A stretch of DNA of 64,000 nt from contig NC_053150.1 in assembly GCF_016808335.1 (NCBI RefSeq), positions 47,457,607 through 47,521,606 on the forward strand. Direction: 5' to 3'. How positions within the stretch are numbered: the stretch's first letter is position 1; each line of letters begins with the position of its first letter. The position numbers and the translations under genes are program-made. The stretch comes from Panicum virgatum (Eukaryota; Streptophyta; Magnoliopsida; Poales; Poaceae). Shown here piece by piece: positions 1 through 10,571 of this stretch. The notes beneath the pieces are model-generated. The model made no database searches. It was not told the origin of the DNA and saw only the letters and a program-made list of their open reading frames with translations.

Positions 1-880
1 GTTGCTTGATTTGAAATCCAAGAAAGAAACTCAATTCACCAATCATGGACATCTCAAATTCTCTAGACATCATTTCACCAAATTCCTCACAAAAGCTTGG
101 GTTAGTTGAACCAAAGATAATATCATCAACATAAATTTGACAAACAAACAAATCCTTACCAATTGCTTTAGTGAATAAAGTAGTGTCAACCTTACCAATT
201 TTGAAGCCCTTAGAGATAAGAAAGTCCCTCAATCTTTCATACCAAACTCGTGGAGCTTGCTTAAGAACATAAAGAGCTTTAGAGAGCTTGTATACATGAT
301 TTGGCTTCTTGGGATCTTCAAAACCGGGAGGTTGCTCAACAAAAACAAGTTCACTAATCTTGCCATTCAAGAAAGCACTTTTCACATTCATTTGAAAAAG
401 TTTTATATTGTGAGAGCAAGCATAAGCTAATAAAATTCTAATAGCTTCTAATCTAGCAACGGGAGTGAAAGTTTCACCGAAATCCAAACCTTCGACTTGA
501 GTGAAGCCTTGAGCTACCAATCTTGCCTTGTTTGTCACAACCATTCCATCTTCATTTTGCTTGTTTCTAAAGACCCATTTAGTGTCAATAACATTATAAT
601 TCTTGGGCCTCTCAACTAAATCCCAAACTTGATTCCGGGTGAAATTATTTAATTCTTCATGCATAGCATTCACCCAATCCGGATCTCTCAATGCTTCATC
701 TACACAGTTAGGTTCAAGAAAAGATACAAAAGAATAATGTTCACAAAATGAAGCAATGTGAGATCGAGTTTGGACACTCTTACTAATATCACCCATGATT
801 TGATCCACCAGATGATCCTTTGGAAGAACATGATGAATTCTTTGAGGAACAATGGGTTCTTGAGAATATAGCATTTGCAA
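1..880 (-). pseudogene. Copia reverse transcriptase, partial and frameshifted
   Basis: The minus strand encodes a typical Copia RT. Near 560-660 it reads DPDWVNAMHEELNNF, followed by TKWVFRNKQ. Then come a KSAFLNG motif (near 380) and the catalytic YVDDIIFG motif (near 125-150). The frame stays open to the window edge. It differs from the integrase frame because a segment is missing near 880: the text jumps from the integrase C-terminal VFGCKCYILK to the linker upstream of RT. The usual region with a FLGY-type motif between them is absent. An internal deletion therefore fused the two parts out of frame, and no full polyprotein could be made even without the stops. Confidence 0.88.
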
Positions 881-2001
881 CCAAACACTCTAAAGTATGA
901 TATATTTGGCTTCCTTCCAATGAGCAACTCATATGGGGTCTTGTTATGAAATCTATGGCAATACAATCTATTAGAGGCATGACAAGCCGTGTTGATTGCT
1001 TCGGCCCAAAAGCTATCCTAAACATTATATTCGGAGAGCATTGATCTTGTCATATCAATTAAGGTTCTATTTTTCGTCTGAACAAGACCATTTTGTCCCG
1101 GAGTGTACTTGGTTGAGAATTCATGCTTGATTCCTTTCACATCACACCATTCCTTAACTCTTGTGTTCCTATACTCACTTCCATTGTCACTCCTCACTTT
1201 CTCCACCTTGAGCTCAAATTCATTTTCGGCCCTTGTAAAGAATTTCTTGAATGTGTCATATGTATCGGCCTTGTCATGAAGAAAGAAAACCCATGTATAT
1301 CTTGAGTAATCATCCACTACCACAAGACAATAGCAATTTCCACCAATACTTCTATATGTTGTAGGACCAAATAAATCCATATGCAATAATTCCAATGGTC
1401 TCTCGGTTGACATGACACTCTTAGTGGGATGAGTATTTGCAACTTGCTTTCCGGCTTGACATGCACTACATAACTTATCTTTTTCAAACTTCACATTCTT
1501 CAACCCAACTACCAAGTCATGCTTCAAAAGTCGGTTGAGTTGCTTCATGCCAACATGACCAAGCCTTCTATGCCATAACCAACCCAAGGATGATTGAGTG
1601 AATAAGCAAGTGGACAAGTTTGCCTCTTTAGTAGCAAAATCCACAAGATATACATCCTCATGTCTAAATCCCGTAAAGATGTGATCTTTTCCATCCAAGC
1701 TAGTCACTACAACATCATCTTTAGTGAAACTACACTTATATCCAAAATCACAAAGTTGAGTGACCGCTAAGAGATTAAACTTGAGAGAATCAACCAACAA
1801 TACTTTTGAAAGAGAATGATCGCTTGAGATAGGAATTGTACCAACTCCTTTGACTTTGCCCCGGCTATTGTCACCAAAGATGATGTCACTATAGCCACCC
1901 ACATTCTCATCTAGAGAGGAAAACATCATTGAATCTCCGGTCATGTGTTGAGTGCATCCACTATCAAGCACCCAATGTCTTCCTCCGGACTTGTAATTCA
2001 C
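881..2001 (-). pseudogene. Copia protease and integrase region
   Basis: Shares one frame with most of gag. It starts with the aspartic protease (HWVLDSGCTQHMTGD, about 1950). The GAG-pre-integrase zinc region follows (WLWHRRLGHVG, then CSACQAGK, about 1580-1470), then the integrase core with HMDLFGP, VDDYSRYTWVFF and VRSDNGSEY. The third catalytic acid is lost: the usual NGVVERKNRT motif reads NGLVQTKNRT (about 1085-1050). A TAG at 1018-1020 splits the product just before DSFWAEA. Another TAG at 2002-2004 separates it from gag. Non-functional, and both lesions are directly visible. Confidence 0.88.
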
Positions 2002-3740
2002 CTACAAAGAGGAAGTAACTCTTTTAGGTGCCCAAACTTTCTTGGGTCCTTGAACGTTAGTGACCACGTTAGTGACCAAGACTTTTGGCACCCAAATGAC
2101 ATTCTTTTTAACACCATTTATAGGTATCCCAACAAATTTTGCACTAACATTGCCATTTGAATTTTTCATAAGCATGTAACTTGAATCAAAGGATATCACT
2201 TTCTTGTTGGTGCAATTCTTCTCAACATGACAAACCTTCTTGCATTTTTCACAATATGGCTTACCACTACTCTTCACAAAAGTAGTTTTGGTTTGCACAA
2301 AAACTTTTTTCCCTTTCTTAGGAATATATCCAAACCCTTGCTTGTTCAAGGTGAACTTTTGGCTTGCCCAACAATGATTAAACTTGGCTCTACTATCATA
2401 GCACTTTCTCAAATCATTAGTCAAGAAAGTAATCTCTTTCTTTAACAAATCATTTTCCACAATGAGAGATTCATTGCAAGATGAGTTATCAATTTTGGTG
2501 CAAAAAGAACTAGTAGAGCTAGAGCCACAAGATTTATCATCAATTAAATCACAACTAACACCAATGCTCAATGTTGCTTTTCTTTCATGATTAAGCAAGG
2601 TATTGTGAGCTTCCTCAAGCTTCTCATGAGTTTCTTTGAGATTCTCATGAGAAGTCTTTAGCTCCTCATAGGAATCTTGAAGAGAAGTAAACTTCAACTT
2701 CAAGTCCTTCAACTTAGCCTTTTCCTTTGTCATGAATTCATCGGCATCATTAAGCATTTCAACAAGATCATCTTATGAAAGTTCACCATCTTGTTGTACC
2801 TTTGCACCACCCTTTGCCATAAGATAATGTGGTGTAGAGAAGAGTGATGGAGCCTCCTTGATGGCGATCCCGGCAACTCCCTTGGATGGCTTGTCATCAT
2901 CATCATCATCATCATCGGAGCTTGCATCGGAATCCCATTCAACAAAATAAGCTTGGCCATTCTTCTTCTTCTTGATGAACTTCTTCTTCTTTTCATCATT
3001 TTTCTTGTCCTTTTTCTTGTTTGGACAATTGACAATGATATGACCTACTTCACCACATTGGAAGCAAGTCTTGTCCACAAAAGGATTTTTTCTTGATGAT
3101 TGACCTCTCTTGCCAAAATTCTTCTTGCTCATCATTCTATTGAATCTCTTGATAAAGAGAACCATCTCCTCATCCGATTCTTCTTCTTGGCACCCACTTT
3201 CTTCTTCATTTTTGCTATCTTGAGCTTTGAATGCCACACTTTTCTTTTTCACATCAATTTCTCCACCATGAGCTTCATCTTGTGATTTCTTGAACATGTC
3301 ATGGGTGAGAATTTCTCCCAATATTTGTGAGGGAGTTGCGGTCTTCACATTTGACCTCACAAGTAAGGTCACAATTATGTCATATCTTTCCGGAAGACAT
3401 CTAAGAAACTTGTGGTTGAAATCCCCATCCGGTACCTCAAATCCAAGTCCCTTGAGGTCATTCACAATGTCATTTAGCCGGTTGAACATCTCGGCTATAC
3501 TCTCATCCTTCTTCATGGTGAATTCACTAAAATTCCCTTTAACAAATATAACTTGGCCTCCTTCACAGTTGATGTGCCCTCATGAATTTCCATGAGCTTA
3601 TTCCATATGTCATTTTCATTTGTGAGGCTCTTGACTCTATTAAATTCATTCACATCAAGAGCACTAAAGAGCACATTAACCCCTTGATCATTTAGTGTCT
3701 CATTTTCCTCATCTAGGGGTGTCGAACTCTTTGGGTCCAA
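2002..3740 (-). pseudogene. Sirevirus-like Gag, broken
   Basis: Gag-like protein with a UBN2-type capsid region (NKLMEIHEGTSTVKEAKLYL, then EMFNRLNDIVNDLKGLG). It continues with a CCHC zinc knuckle (CFQCGEVGHIIVNC, about 3070-3030), a Lys-rich stretch and a run of Asp residues (about 2895-2920). After that comes a predicted coiled coil (about 2720-2590) and a second Cys/His cluster (YCEKCKKVCHVEKNC, about 2215-2260). A single-base frameshift lies near 3516-3530, and the frame then stays open except for TAA at 2773-2775 and TAG at 2002-2004. The start methionine is taken at 3740, the first in frame; a longer N-terminus is possible upstream. Confidence 0.85.
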
Positions 3741-3928
3741 AATGACATATCCATCACTTACTACTCTCCATAGTTTCCACTCATGGCTTTGAGATGAGCC
3801 GACATCCTAGTCTTCCAATAATCATAATTGTTCCCATCAAAGAACGGTGGCTTCCCAACATGAATCCCATGATCACTAGTCATTGTTCTACTCCAAGATG
3901 GTTAAATCCGCAATTAATGGAGTACTTA

Positions 3929-3940
3929 GCTCTGGTACCA
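3929..3940 (-). other. Primer-binding site (initiator Met tRNA)
   Basis: Read on the minus strand this is TGGTACCAGAGC, two bases inside the 5' LTR. It matches the grass Copia consensus TGGTATCAGAGC with one change. Confidence 0.85.
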
Positions 3941-4660
3941 CTTGTAGGATCAAGAACACTGACTAGAGGGGGGGTGAATAGGCGGTTTAAAATCTAAAGC
4001 CAACAACACTAGAGAAATTTAATTAGTAACAAAGGAAAGCCGTATGTCATGCTATTACTATCTCTAGATGGGTTTGTAACCTAGGGTGACAAGATACAAC
4101 TCAAGCTCTAGTAAAGTAAATTGCTCAAAGTAAAAACAAGAATTAAAGTGAGCAAGAGAAGTAACCAAGCTTGACACAAGAATTTATCCCGTGGTGTCGA
4201 TGACTTGCCGGTCACCCCTAATCCACGTTGAGGTGGATTCCAAGAATCAACCGCTCCTCTATCAAGAACCTCTTGATCTTGAGCCGGCTTGAATCAAGGA
4301 ACCGCTCCACACCTCGATTCCACTAGAGTTGCTCTTCACCACTCCGGTGAGGTGAGCACAAACCTCTCACAACCGAAATCGGGGCTCCTCAACAATCTCC
4401 TTGGTGGAGCTCCACGAAATCCTCTTCTCCAAGCCGTCTAGGGAGCGGCAACTCCCAAGAGTAACAAGTTGATGACGCTTGCTTGAAGTTTCCCTAATGC
4501 CACAAAGCTCAAACTCTTGATGCAATGCACTAGGAAGCTCTCACACTCTCAAGAATGCAATCTCTAAGCAAGTGTGTGTGAGAGAGGGATGCCTTAGCTC
4601 TATGATGTCAAGAATGCTGTCCAAATGGCCAAGAGAGGCACCCAAAGGCCGGGCAATGGG

Positions 4661-4668
4661 TATATATA
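4661..4668 (-). promoter_or_regulatory. TATA box of element 1 LTR
   Basis: TATATATA within the LTR, downstream (on the minus strand) of the CG-rich repeat array. This is the expected position for the U3/R promoter. Inference from position and motif only. Confidence 0.5.
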
Positions 4669-4713
4669 GACATCCCTCCAAAAACTAGTTGTTACACTCT
4701 TTTCTGCGAAAAC

Positions 4714-5206
4714 GCGGACCGTCCGCATTTTCAAAAACCGGACCGTCCGCCATTATAAACCAGTGAGTCAGAGTGCATTTAATGTGTGTCAGAACTAGCC
4801 GTTAAACCCCGGCGGACCGTCCGCGCCCCAGGGGCGGACCGTCCGCAGTTAAGAGATCTGACTCACCAGAGACAAGCAAGCTCTCTGGAACAAAATCGAA
4901 TTAGCCTGCGGACCGTCCGCGCCCCAAGGGCGGACCGTCCGCAGTTCACTTTTCAGCCCAAACCAGAGAAACAACCTTTCTGGTACAAATCTGAGATTAG
5001 CCGGCGGACCGTCCGCGCCCCATGGGCGGACTGTCCTCCGTTCAACTTTGAAGCCCACTAGAGAGACACCCTCTCTGGTACAAATCTGAGAAGAGGTGGC
5101 GGACCGTCCGCCCACCTGGGCCGGACTGTCCACCAGCCCACCAGAGCCTCTGCAAGCTCTCTGGAACGGGCGCGGACTGTCCGCCCCTCGGGTGCGGACT
5201 GTCCGC
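4714..5206. repeat. Tandem array of CG-rich near-palindromes in the LTR
   Basis: Twelve copies of GCGGAC(C/T)GTCCGC or close variants. The last ten form five doublets, starting near 4812/4834, 4908/4930, 5004/5026, 5099/5120 and 5172/5194. Members of a doublet are 21-22 bp apart and doublets recur about every 96 bp (the last after 73 bp). Each unit also carries CTCTCTGG(A/T)AC. This is a tandem repeat of about 96 bp inside U3. Confidence 0.9.
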
Positions 5207-5600
5207 CGTTACTCAGTCAGCTCTCAAACTTAGTCTTTTTCAAATCTTTTCAAAATGCCGTTAGCCCTCATGCATGCAACTAGACATTTTGAGCAAAATG
5301 GCACTAAAGACCCGTCAAGCATGAGTACACAACCCCTCTTGATAGTACGGCTATCTATCCAACAAATCCGGTCACTTTTCATCCACTAAACGCCTTGTGA
5401 CCGGTAAAATACAAAAGCCCTATTTTATACCTTTGCCTTGAGCCCGAGCTTTGCTCATCATCTCCAAAACTCCATATGTTCACAACCAAATCTCTTTCAT
5501 CCATGGATCAACCTATACTCATTATCTCAAATGAAATTGTTAATACACAAACTGTTGTCATTAATTACCAAAACTCTAATTAGGGGCCTAGATGCTTTCA

Positions 5601-5764
5601 GCATCTGCAGCTGGCTTCTCTAGCAGTGGGTTATCTAGAACATCTTCCTTGTTAGCTGCCCTGAGAATAATTGTCAGGTTGCGGATCCAATCCACGTAGT
5701 TTGTCTCATTCAATTTGTTGCGCTCAAGTACGGAACGTAAAACAAATGGTTGGTTTTGAGCCAT
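5601..5764 (-). pseudogene. Angela-like Copia gag N-terminus, truncated by insertion
   Basis: From the ATG at 5764 the protein starts MAQNQPFVLRSVLERNKL. It continues with a conserved YVDWIRNLTIILRA block typical of the Copia Gag N-terminus (DUF4219/UBN2 type). It stops at the element 1 LTR boundary after about 54 residues. No in-frame lesion is seen in the part that remains. Confidence 0.8.
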
Positions 5765-7136
5765 TAATCTACAACAAAATAAATGCAAAATACTATGACA
5801 AAAGTATTCATGATGGAGTAAACGACATTAAACAATTTAATAGAATTTACTCCGACTTAATCAATATCCCTCTGTTGATTCTTAGTGATTCAAGACCCAC
5901 AACTAACACGTCCACTAATGAGCTTTTGCATCACCGCTAGAAGACGAGATAGATCGGTAAGCAACTCTTGCTAATCACATCTCATGACTCTTGTTGTTGG
6001 GTGACATCTCCATGTCTCGTTCCCAACCTTTATGCCCCAAGGTCCTTAACCGTTAAGATGACCTTGTCAAGCTCACCAATCCTTTATGCATGCATGTATC
6101 CGATACAGCCTGTCTAGTCAAGGAAAACCAATGGCGCCCTAATTTTATAGACCCACCACCAATCGAATAAGACATGGGACAGTGCAAGGATTAGTTGGTA
6201 GGGCATGATTGCTCGAAATTAATGAGGGATCGTTCTACTTCTACTATGACGCACGTAGTTGTAAAACGTTAAGAAGGCAAGCACATAATTGTGAATCAGT
6301 ATGTCCCTTGTTCTCATGGTGATCTCCATCTCAATAGAACTTGTTCGCCATGTAGATCTCCATCTTCATGGAACTTGTTCACCATGTTGATCTCCATCTC
6401 CATGTACATGTGCACCATCCTTCATTTGATGAAAACTCCAAGAACTAGAACTTGCTATTACACCTAATAGCTAGTAAATAAAATTACATTCAGAATTTGG
6501 ATCATCACAGGTTGGCACGCAGGCCATTACATCAAATCCAACAATTCATATGGCTCCGGCTGAATTGTCATAATCACAACACGCAGGTCATAAAACAATT
6601 ACACACATGCATTACATACACATAGGGGCCATATCGATCACAAAACCTGCAAAACAGAGTTATGCGATTCCGACGTCCGAACTTAAATCGCCGAAAACTC
6701 TATATTCTGGGCTGAATTTTGCAAATCTAAATTTGACAAAAATAATAAAACTGTTCTGAATCAAGTCTAACTTTTTCTCTAGATACAAATCGATATAAAA
6801 TTCGCCTCAATCTGAATTCGTATGCAAAAGTTATGACTGTTTTACAGTAAAACATGTTTTTCAACAAAACAGAATTCGCAGTAGATCCAATCTACTGCTC
6901 TATGCATCTCATGCTTCTGGTTTATGCCCTAAATTTCGATTCGATCAATCACATTGATCTCCAACCGCAGCGACCGGGTTTATGTGCATCAATTAACTCC
7001 GATGGCGGAAAACCAAACGGTAGGAGTATGTTGTTGCACAACCTTCGCAGCAAGTTTATGAAACTAGGTCATAAATCGATATGAAACTACACATATCTCT
7101 ATATGCACATATCTGAATGTATAACGAGACAACACT
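5765..7136 (-). other. Untranslated leader of the Angela-like element
   Basis: AT-rich sequence between the primer-binding site and the gag ATG. No coding signature is seen in any frame. Long leaders are usual in this lineage and include packaging signals; none is identified here. Confidence 0.6.
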
Positions 7137-7149
7137 GGCTCTGATACCG
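7137..7149 (-). other. Primer-binding site of the Angela-like element
   Basis: Minus strand CGGTATCAGAGCC, one mismatch from the Met-tRNA primer consensus TGGTATCAGAGCC, one base from the LTR edge. Confidence 0.8.
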
Positions 7150-7150
7150 C

Positions 7151-7833
7151 TATAGGAATATGGGGTAGCAAAAACAACAATTTTCTACCGCATAAACCAG
7201 GATTAATGCAGTTATAGATCATGGGATTACCACTAGACGCACGGTTGCGGAACTTCTGTAGCGCGTCGGTGTAGTGCAGATGGAAGCTGGCAGTGCAGTT
7301 GCGTGAACCTCCTCACGAACGGCTCGTCCTTGTGCAGCAAGCGCAGCACCTCCACGAAGTTCATACGTACGGGAAGAAGCGTCGCACTCCGGATTGCTAG
7401 ATCTTTATGACTACCCTGTTACGGTGCAGCGTTTGATAGCTCCTAAATAAGTCGGTTCACATCTTGAGTACATACGACGATCTCAGGTCTTAGGACACAA
7501 CGTACATATTGTGTAATGAGAAGTCATCATCTCGTGTTGGGTCAGTTCAGTCTCATGTCTCACATGAGCCCACATTATTAGTTTGACATCCTCATATCCA
7601 TGACTTGTGAAATGTAGTCAATCAACTAATACATGTGCTAGTCTAATTTTCATGTGTGTCCTCACATGAACTCCAACTAGGAACACTTTAGAATATTCAT
7701 ACAAGTAAAGAGTTTCACAAATACTTCACATAAGTATTAATCAATACAAGTTGTCAACCATGAATATTCAAGGAACACTTTATTAATCATGAATACAAGG
7801 ATATATGATTGCCTCTAGGGCATATTTCCAACA
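7151..7833 (-). repeat. LTR of the Angela-like element
   Basis: 683 bp. On the minus strand it starts TGTTGGAAATATGCCC and ends ATTCCTATA, so the 3' CA dinucleotide has mutated. This is shorter than wheat or barley Angela/BARE LTRs, as expected for a related but distinct family. Confidence 0.8.
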
Positions 7834-8706
7834 CGCGGGTGGTGGAGTCAGGTCCAGCTCTATGGGTTGCCCGGATAGAGGGGGTGGTGGTCGACGCAGT
7901 TGTGTGGCTGCTGGAGTAGCTGGCGCGTCAATACCCCTATGTACGGATGTGAGCGGGGTTGTAGGACAACAGCGAGAGCGGTGCTGGCAGGTTTGGAGTG
8001 CTTCAAGGCCGACGTCGTGCTAGAGGGTTCTTCGAGCGAAAGCCTTGACGATGGTGACGCAGGTGGGCGTAACTTTTCTTGTTGGCGACATTGTGTCTTC
8101 TCTTCTAGCATTGTCATCCAAGGGTGAAAGCCTGGTCCGCAAGGAATGTGTAATGGTGGCGCCATCGGCGTCGCTTACTTCCCGAAGGCGTTACACTTGG
8201 ATCATCGTCGTGACTTTGATGTCTCCTTCGGCATTTGCACTTCTCGGCGCCCGATGGACATGTGGAGGCGGCTCTTGACACGTGAAGTCATAGCTGCTGT
8301 GTCAAGGATGTGGCTCAGCAACAATGACACACGGCGCACCCCCTTTATCGTGATCTAGGGTTCTAAGGACGGTCTGTATCCGTCGGGGGCGAGGTGGGGG
8401 GTTTGTGACTAGAAGTCGGAGCTGCTCTTATTTGAGCTTAGCAACGATGACTGGTTGCGGCCTCGTGCTTTAGGCAAGTCGGTAGGTGGCTCATGGGTGG
8501 TCTGCCATTGGAAGTCGGAGTTGCTGGACGCTTTGCTTCCAGTCTTCCATGCTCGGCAATAATGACCTATGGCAGTGCGCTGTGTTAGTGCTTAACTGGG
8601 TTGCGTAGGGTGGTTAGTCTCTGTGTGCTCTATGGCCATCTCGTTTGACTAACCTTCTTGTATATATAACTGAGCGGCAGAGCTCTTGCCATTGGTAAAA
8701 AAGAAA
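7834..8706 (+). mobile_element. Probable LINE 3' untranslated remnant
   Basis: Moderately GC-rich non-coding sequence. It ends with TATATATAACTGAGCGGCAG, GCTCTTGCC and a short A-rich tail (about 8660-8710), a 3' end familiar from grass non-LTR retrotransposons. No reverse transcriptase is present, so only the 3' part remains. The family is called from the tail alone. Confidence 0.4.
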
Positions 8707-9039
8707 TGACACCCAGGACTAACACATCAGCATGTGTGGAGAGGAAGAGTTGAAGGAGCTATTGGAGTTTAGAGAATGGAAAATGCTGAGTTCGCTGGAG
8801 TAAGCAACTTAATATGGAAATGATTTTTTAGCTAGCAAAAAATAGCTACTCGGTGCTCTAATAATCATAATTTTGGAGATTACATTGCTCAATTGCTTTA
8901 AAACAAACATTCTTCATCACCATATATTAAGGGCAGCACACCATTAAAGATAGATTATATTTCTGCCACTGAACAAGCAACTAAGTTTCTCAAAATTAGT
9001 AAATAGTTACACTCGCGCGAAACAGAGTGTGGTAAATTC
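8707..9039. other. Unrecognised AT-rich spacer
   Basis: AT-rich sequence with no open frame, repeat or motif that I can support. Confidence 0.5.
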
Positions 9040-9365
9040 GGCCCGTTTAGTTAGCAAAAAAATTTGGGCAAAATTTTATGTCAACATTTGCAACACTAAT
9101 TAGAAGTATTAAATATAAACTAATTACAAAACTAATTATACGGATGGACGGAAAATCGTGAGACGAATCTATTAAGTCTAATTAATCGAAAGGTTGTTTA
9201 CTATAGCACAACATTGTTTAATCATTGCGTAATTAGGTTCATTAAATTCGTCTCTCAATTTTACCCGAGAGTTATAAAATAGATTTTGTCAGTTATCTCT
9301 TTTAATACTCCTAATTAATGGTCCAACGTTCAAAATTACTATTTTGCATGAAATTTTTTGGAAAT
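9040..9365. repeat. Tourist-like MITE, degenerate ends
   Basis: Begins GGCCCGTTTAGTTAGC and contains the long imperfect inverted repeat of a common grass MITE. TTAATTAG-type and GAGACGAATCTATTAAG-type blocks occur on the left; their complements (CTAATTA, TTCGTCTC) occur on the right. The right end is degraded near GAAATTTTTTGG. Related copies lie at 44275-44592 and 46735-47041. Confidence 0.75.
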
Positions 9366-9871
9366 CCGACATGCCACCCTGCAGACATCGCAGATTCTCT
9401 CGCATTCGAGTCGTGGTGCTGCCATGGAGGAAGACGACACCCCTCGCCGTCGTGGGAGTCCGGGGCGCGCTACTGATAAATAGCACCGTGGCCACGAACT
9501 CCTCGGCTGTTCCACCTTACCGCCGCCGCCGCGCGCAGAGACGACAACAGGGCCACCGGTGCCGCGTCCACCTCCAATCGTATGAGTTGATCCTTCCGTG
9601 AGTCCAAGATGGCTTTATCCCAGATTTCCTGTTGAATTTTGACCTGTTTGTTCCACTTGAATCTCTTGGACTATTAGGGATTCTATTACAATTTGTCGAC
9701 TATGGGTTCAGTTTAGTTCGCGAAGTTCTTACGGATCGGATTTGACTTCTACAGAGCTGATTCCTATGAATTATTCATTGTTAAGAAACAAAATTCATGC
9801 CATTTAGATGTAAGTTACTTGGCCAGCACTGGACTTGCGCTTGGCGATTGTTGCAGTGATTGCTTAGGAAA
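9366..9871. other. Unrecognised flank of element A
   Basis: Contains a short GC-rich patch (9375-9600) followed by CCTTCC/GTGAGT and AT-rich sequence, which superficially resembles a first exon and intron. Reading frames in the GC patch are short and match nothing I know. The last five bases (9867-9871, GGAAA) are the target duplication of element A. Confidence 0.45.
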
Positions 9872-10571
9872 TGAGGAATGAGCAGTACTCACTCCTGGCT
9901 GTGATGAGTGAATTGTCAACCGTGCGGTGTGATCGTGTGCTTGGTCTTTGGTTGCAGGTACACGGGCGTCGAGTGTCGACGGTGAGCTAACGTGGAGGTG
10001 CTGTGGCCAATGGACCGTGCGGTGGACGGCGGTGAAGGGCAGCCGGGACCGGAGCTCGGGCCGGGCGGCAGCTGTGGCGTCCACTCCTGGATCGAGGGCG
10101 CAAGCACCGGTGGATGGCGGGTTTCTTGGTTTGCGCTACAAAACCAAGCTGGCAGACGGCGGTTGAAGACGCCAAGTCGTGGAGGCACGGGCGTCAGTCT
10201 CGGGACAGGCGGAGGTGACGGGCGTCGACGGCGTCTAGGGCCTCACTGCGGGCGAGGAGGTGACGGGCGTCGGGCGGCGTCTAGGGCCGTCAGAAGGCCA
10301 AGGCGGGAATGGTGTCCAGGGCCACGGCGTGGAGGCGGGAATCTTCCCGCGCATGGTGTTTTGGCGGTTTTCTCAAAACCGGCCACCTCACCGGGTTTCG
10401 CGGACCACTCAAAACCGCGGATCAGATCTGCATCGACGTGGCGGCATCACGGAGAAGGCTTCGAGTCGAAGAAAGAAACTCCGCCGTCGGATGAGATCTT
10501 GTACCCTTTCTAGTTTTGCCCCTACGGGCGTTTTAGTGTACGAGTTAGGGTGGAGGTCATTTTTGGGAAGG

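Larger units (their letters stand above)
1..5600 (-). mobile_element. Sirevirus-like Ty1/Copia retrotransposon, 5' part (element 1)
   Basis: The minus strand reads, from right to left, 5' LTR (5600-3943), Met-tRNA primer site, gag, protease, integrase and reverse transcriptase. The RT is cut by the window edge, so RNase H and the 3' LTR lie outside. The order PR-IN-RT is diagnostic of Copia. Long LTRs with repeated CG-rich near-palindromes and an Asp-rich tract after the Gag zinc knuckle resemble Sireviruses; that lineage call is inference. The element is dead: it has a frameshift in gag, three in-frame stops and a deletion between IN and RT. It is inserted in the gag of an Angela-like element, which resumes at 5601. 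The right target duplication should be 5601-5605 (GCATC); its partner is outside. Confidence 0.9.
3943..5600 (-). repeat. 5' LTR of element 1
   Basis: On the minus strand the LTR opens TGAAAGCATCTAGGCCCC at 5600 and closes CTACA at 3943, next to the primer site. The length is 1658 bp. It carries a tandem array of GCGGACCGTCCGC-type motifs and a TATATATA box. The second LTR is outside the window, so divergence cannot be measured. Confidence 0.88.
5601..7833 (-). mobile_element. Angela-like Copia retrotransposon, 5' part (element 0)
   Basis: Host of element 1. The minus strand has an LTR opening TGTTGGAAATATGCCCTAGA at 7833, a Met-tRNA primer site (7149-7137), a 1.37-kb untranslated leader and the first 54 codons of gag, where element 1 is inserted. 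The LTR start is the one familiar from Angela/BARE-type elements of grasses. The rest should lie left of the window. Confidence 0.85.

Noticed and set aside
2002..2004. TAG between gag and protease of element 1 as a readthrough codon
   Set aside because: Two more in-frame stops and a frameshift occur in the same element, and the codon fits CAG to TAG decay.
4812..5206. Regularly spaced 13-bp palindromes that look like a CRISPR array
   Set aside because: The spacers are themselves repeats of one 96-bp unit, the DNA is a plant LTR, and no cas gene or leader exists.
7805..8358. Several small open frames at 7805-8358
   Set aside because: Overlapping frames on both strands in a probable LINE untranslated region; none has a domain.
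9344..9601. 85-codon plus-strand frame with an apparent GTGAGT donor after it
   Set aside because: It overlaps the end of a MITE, shows no known domain, and no matching second exon was found beyond element A.
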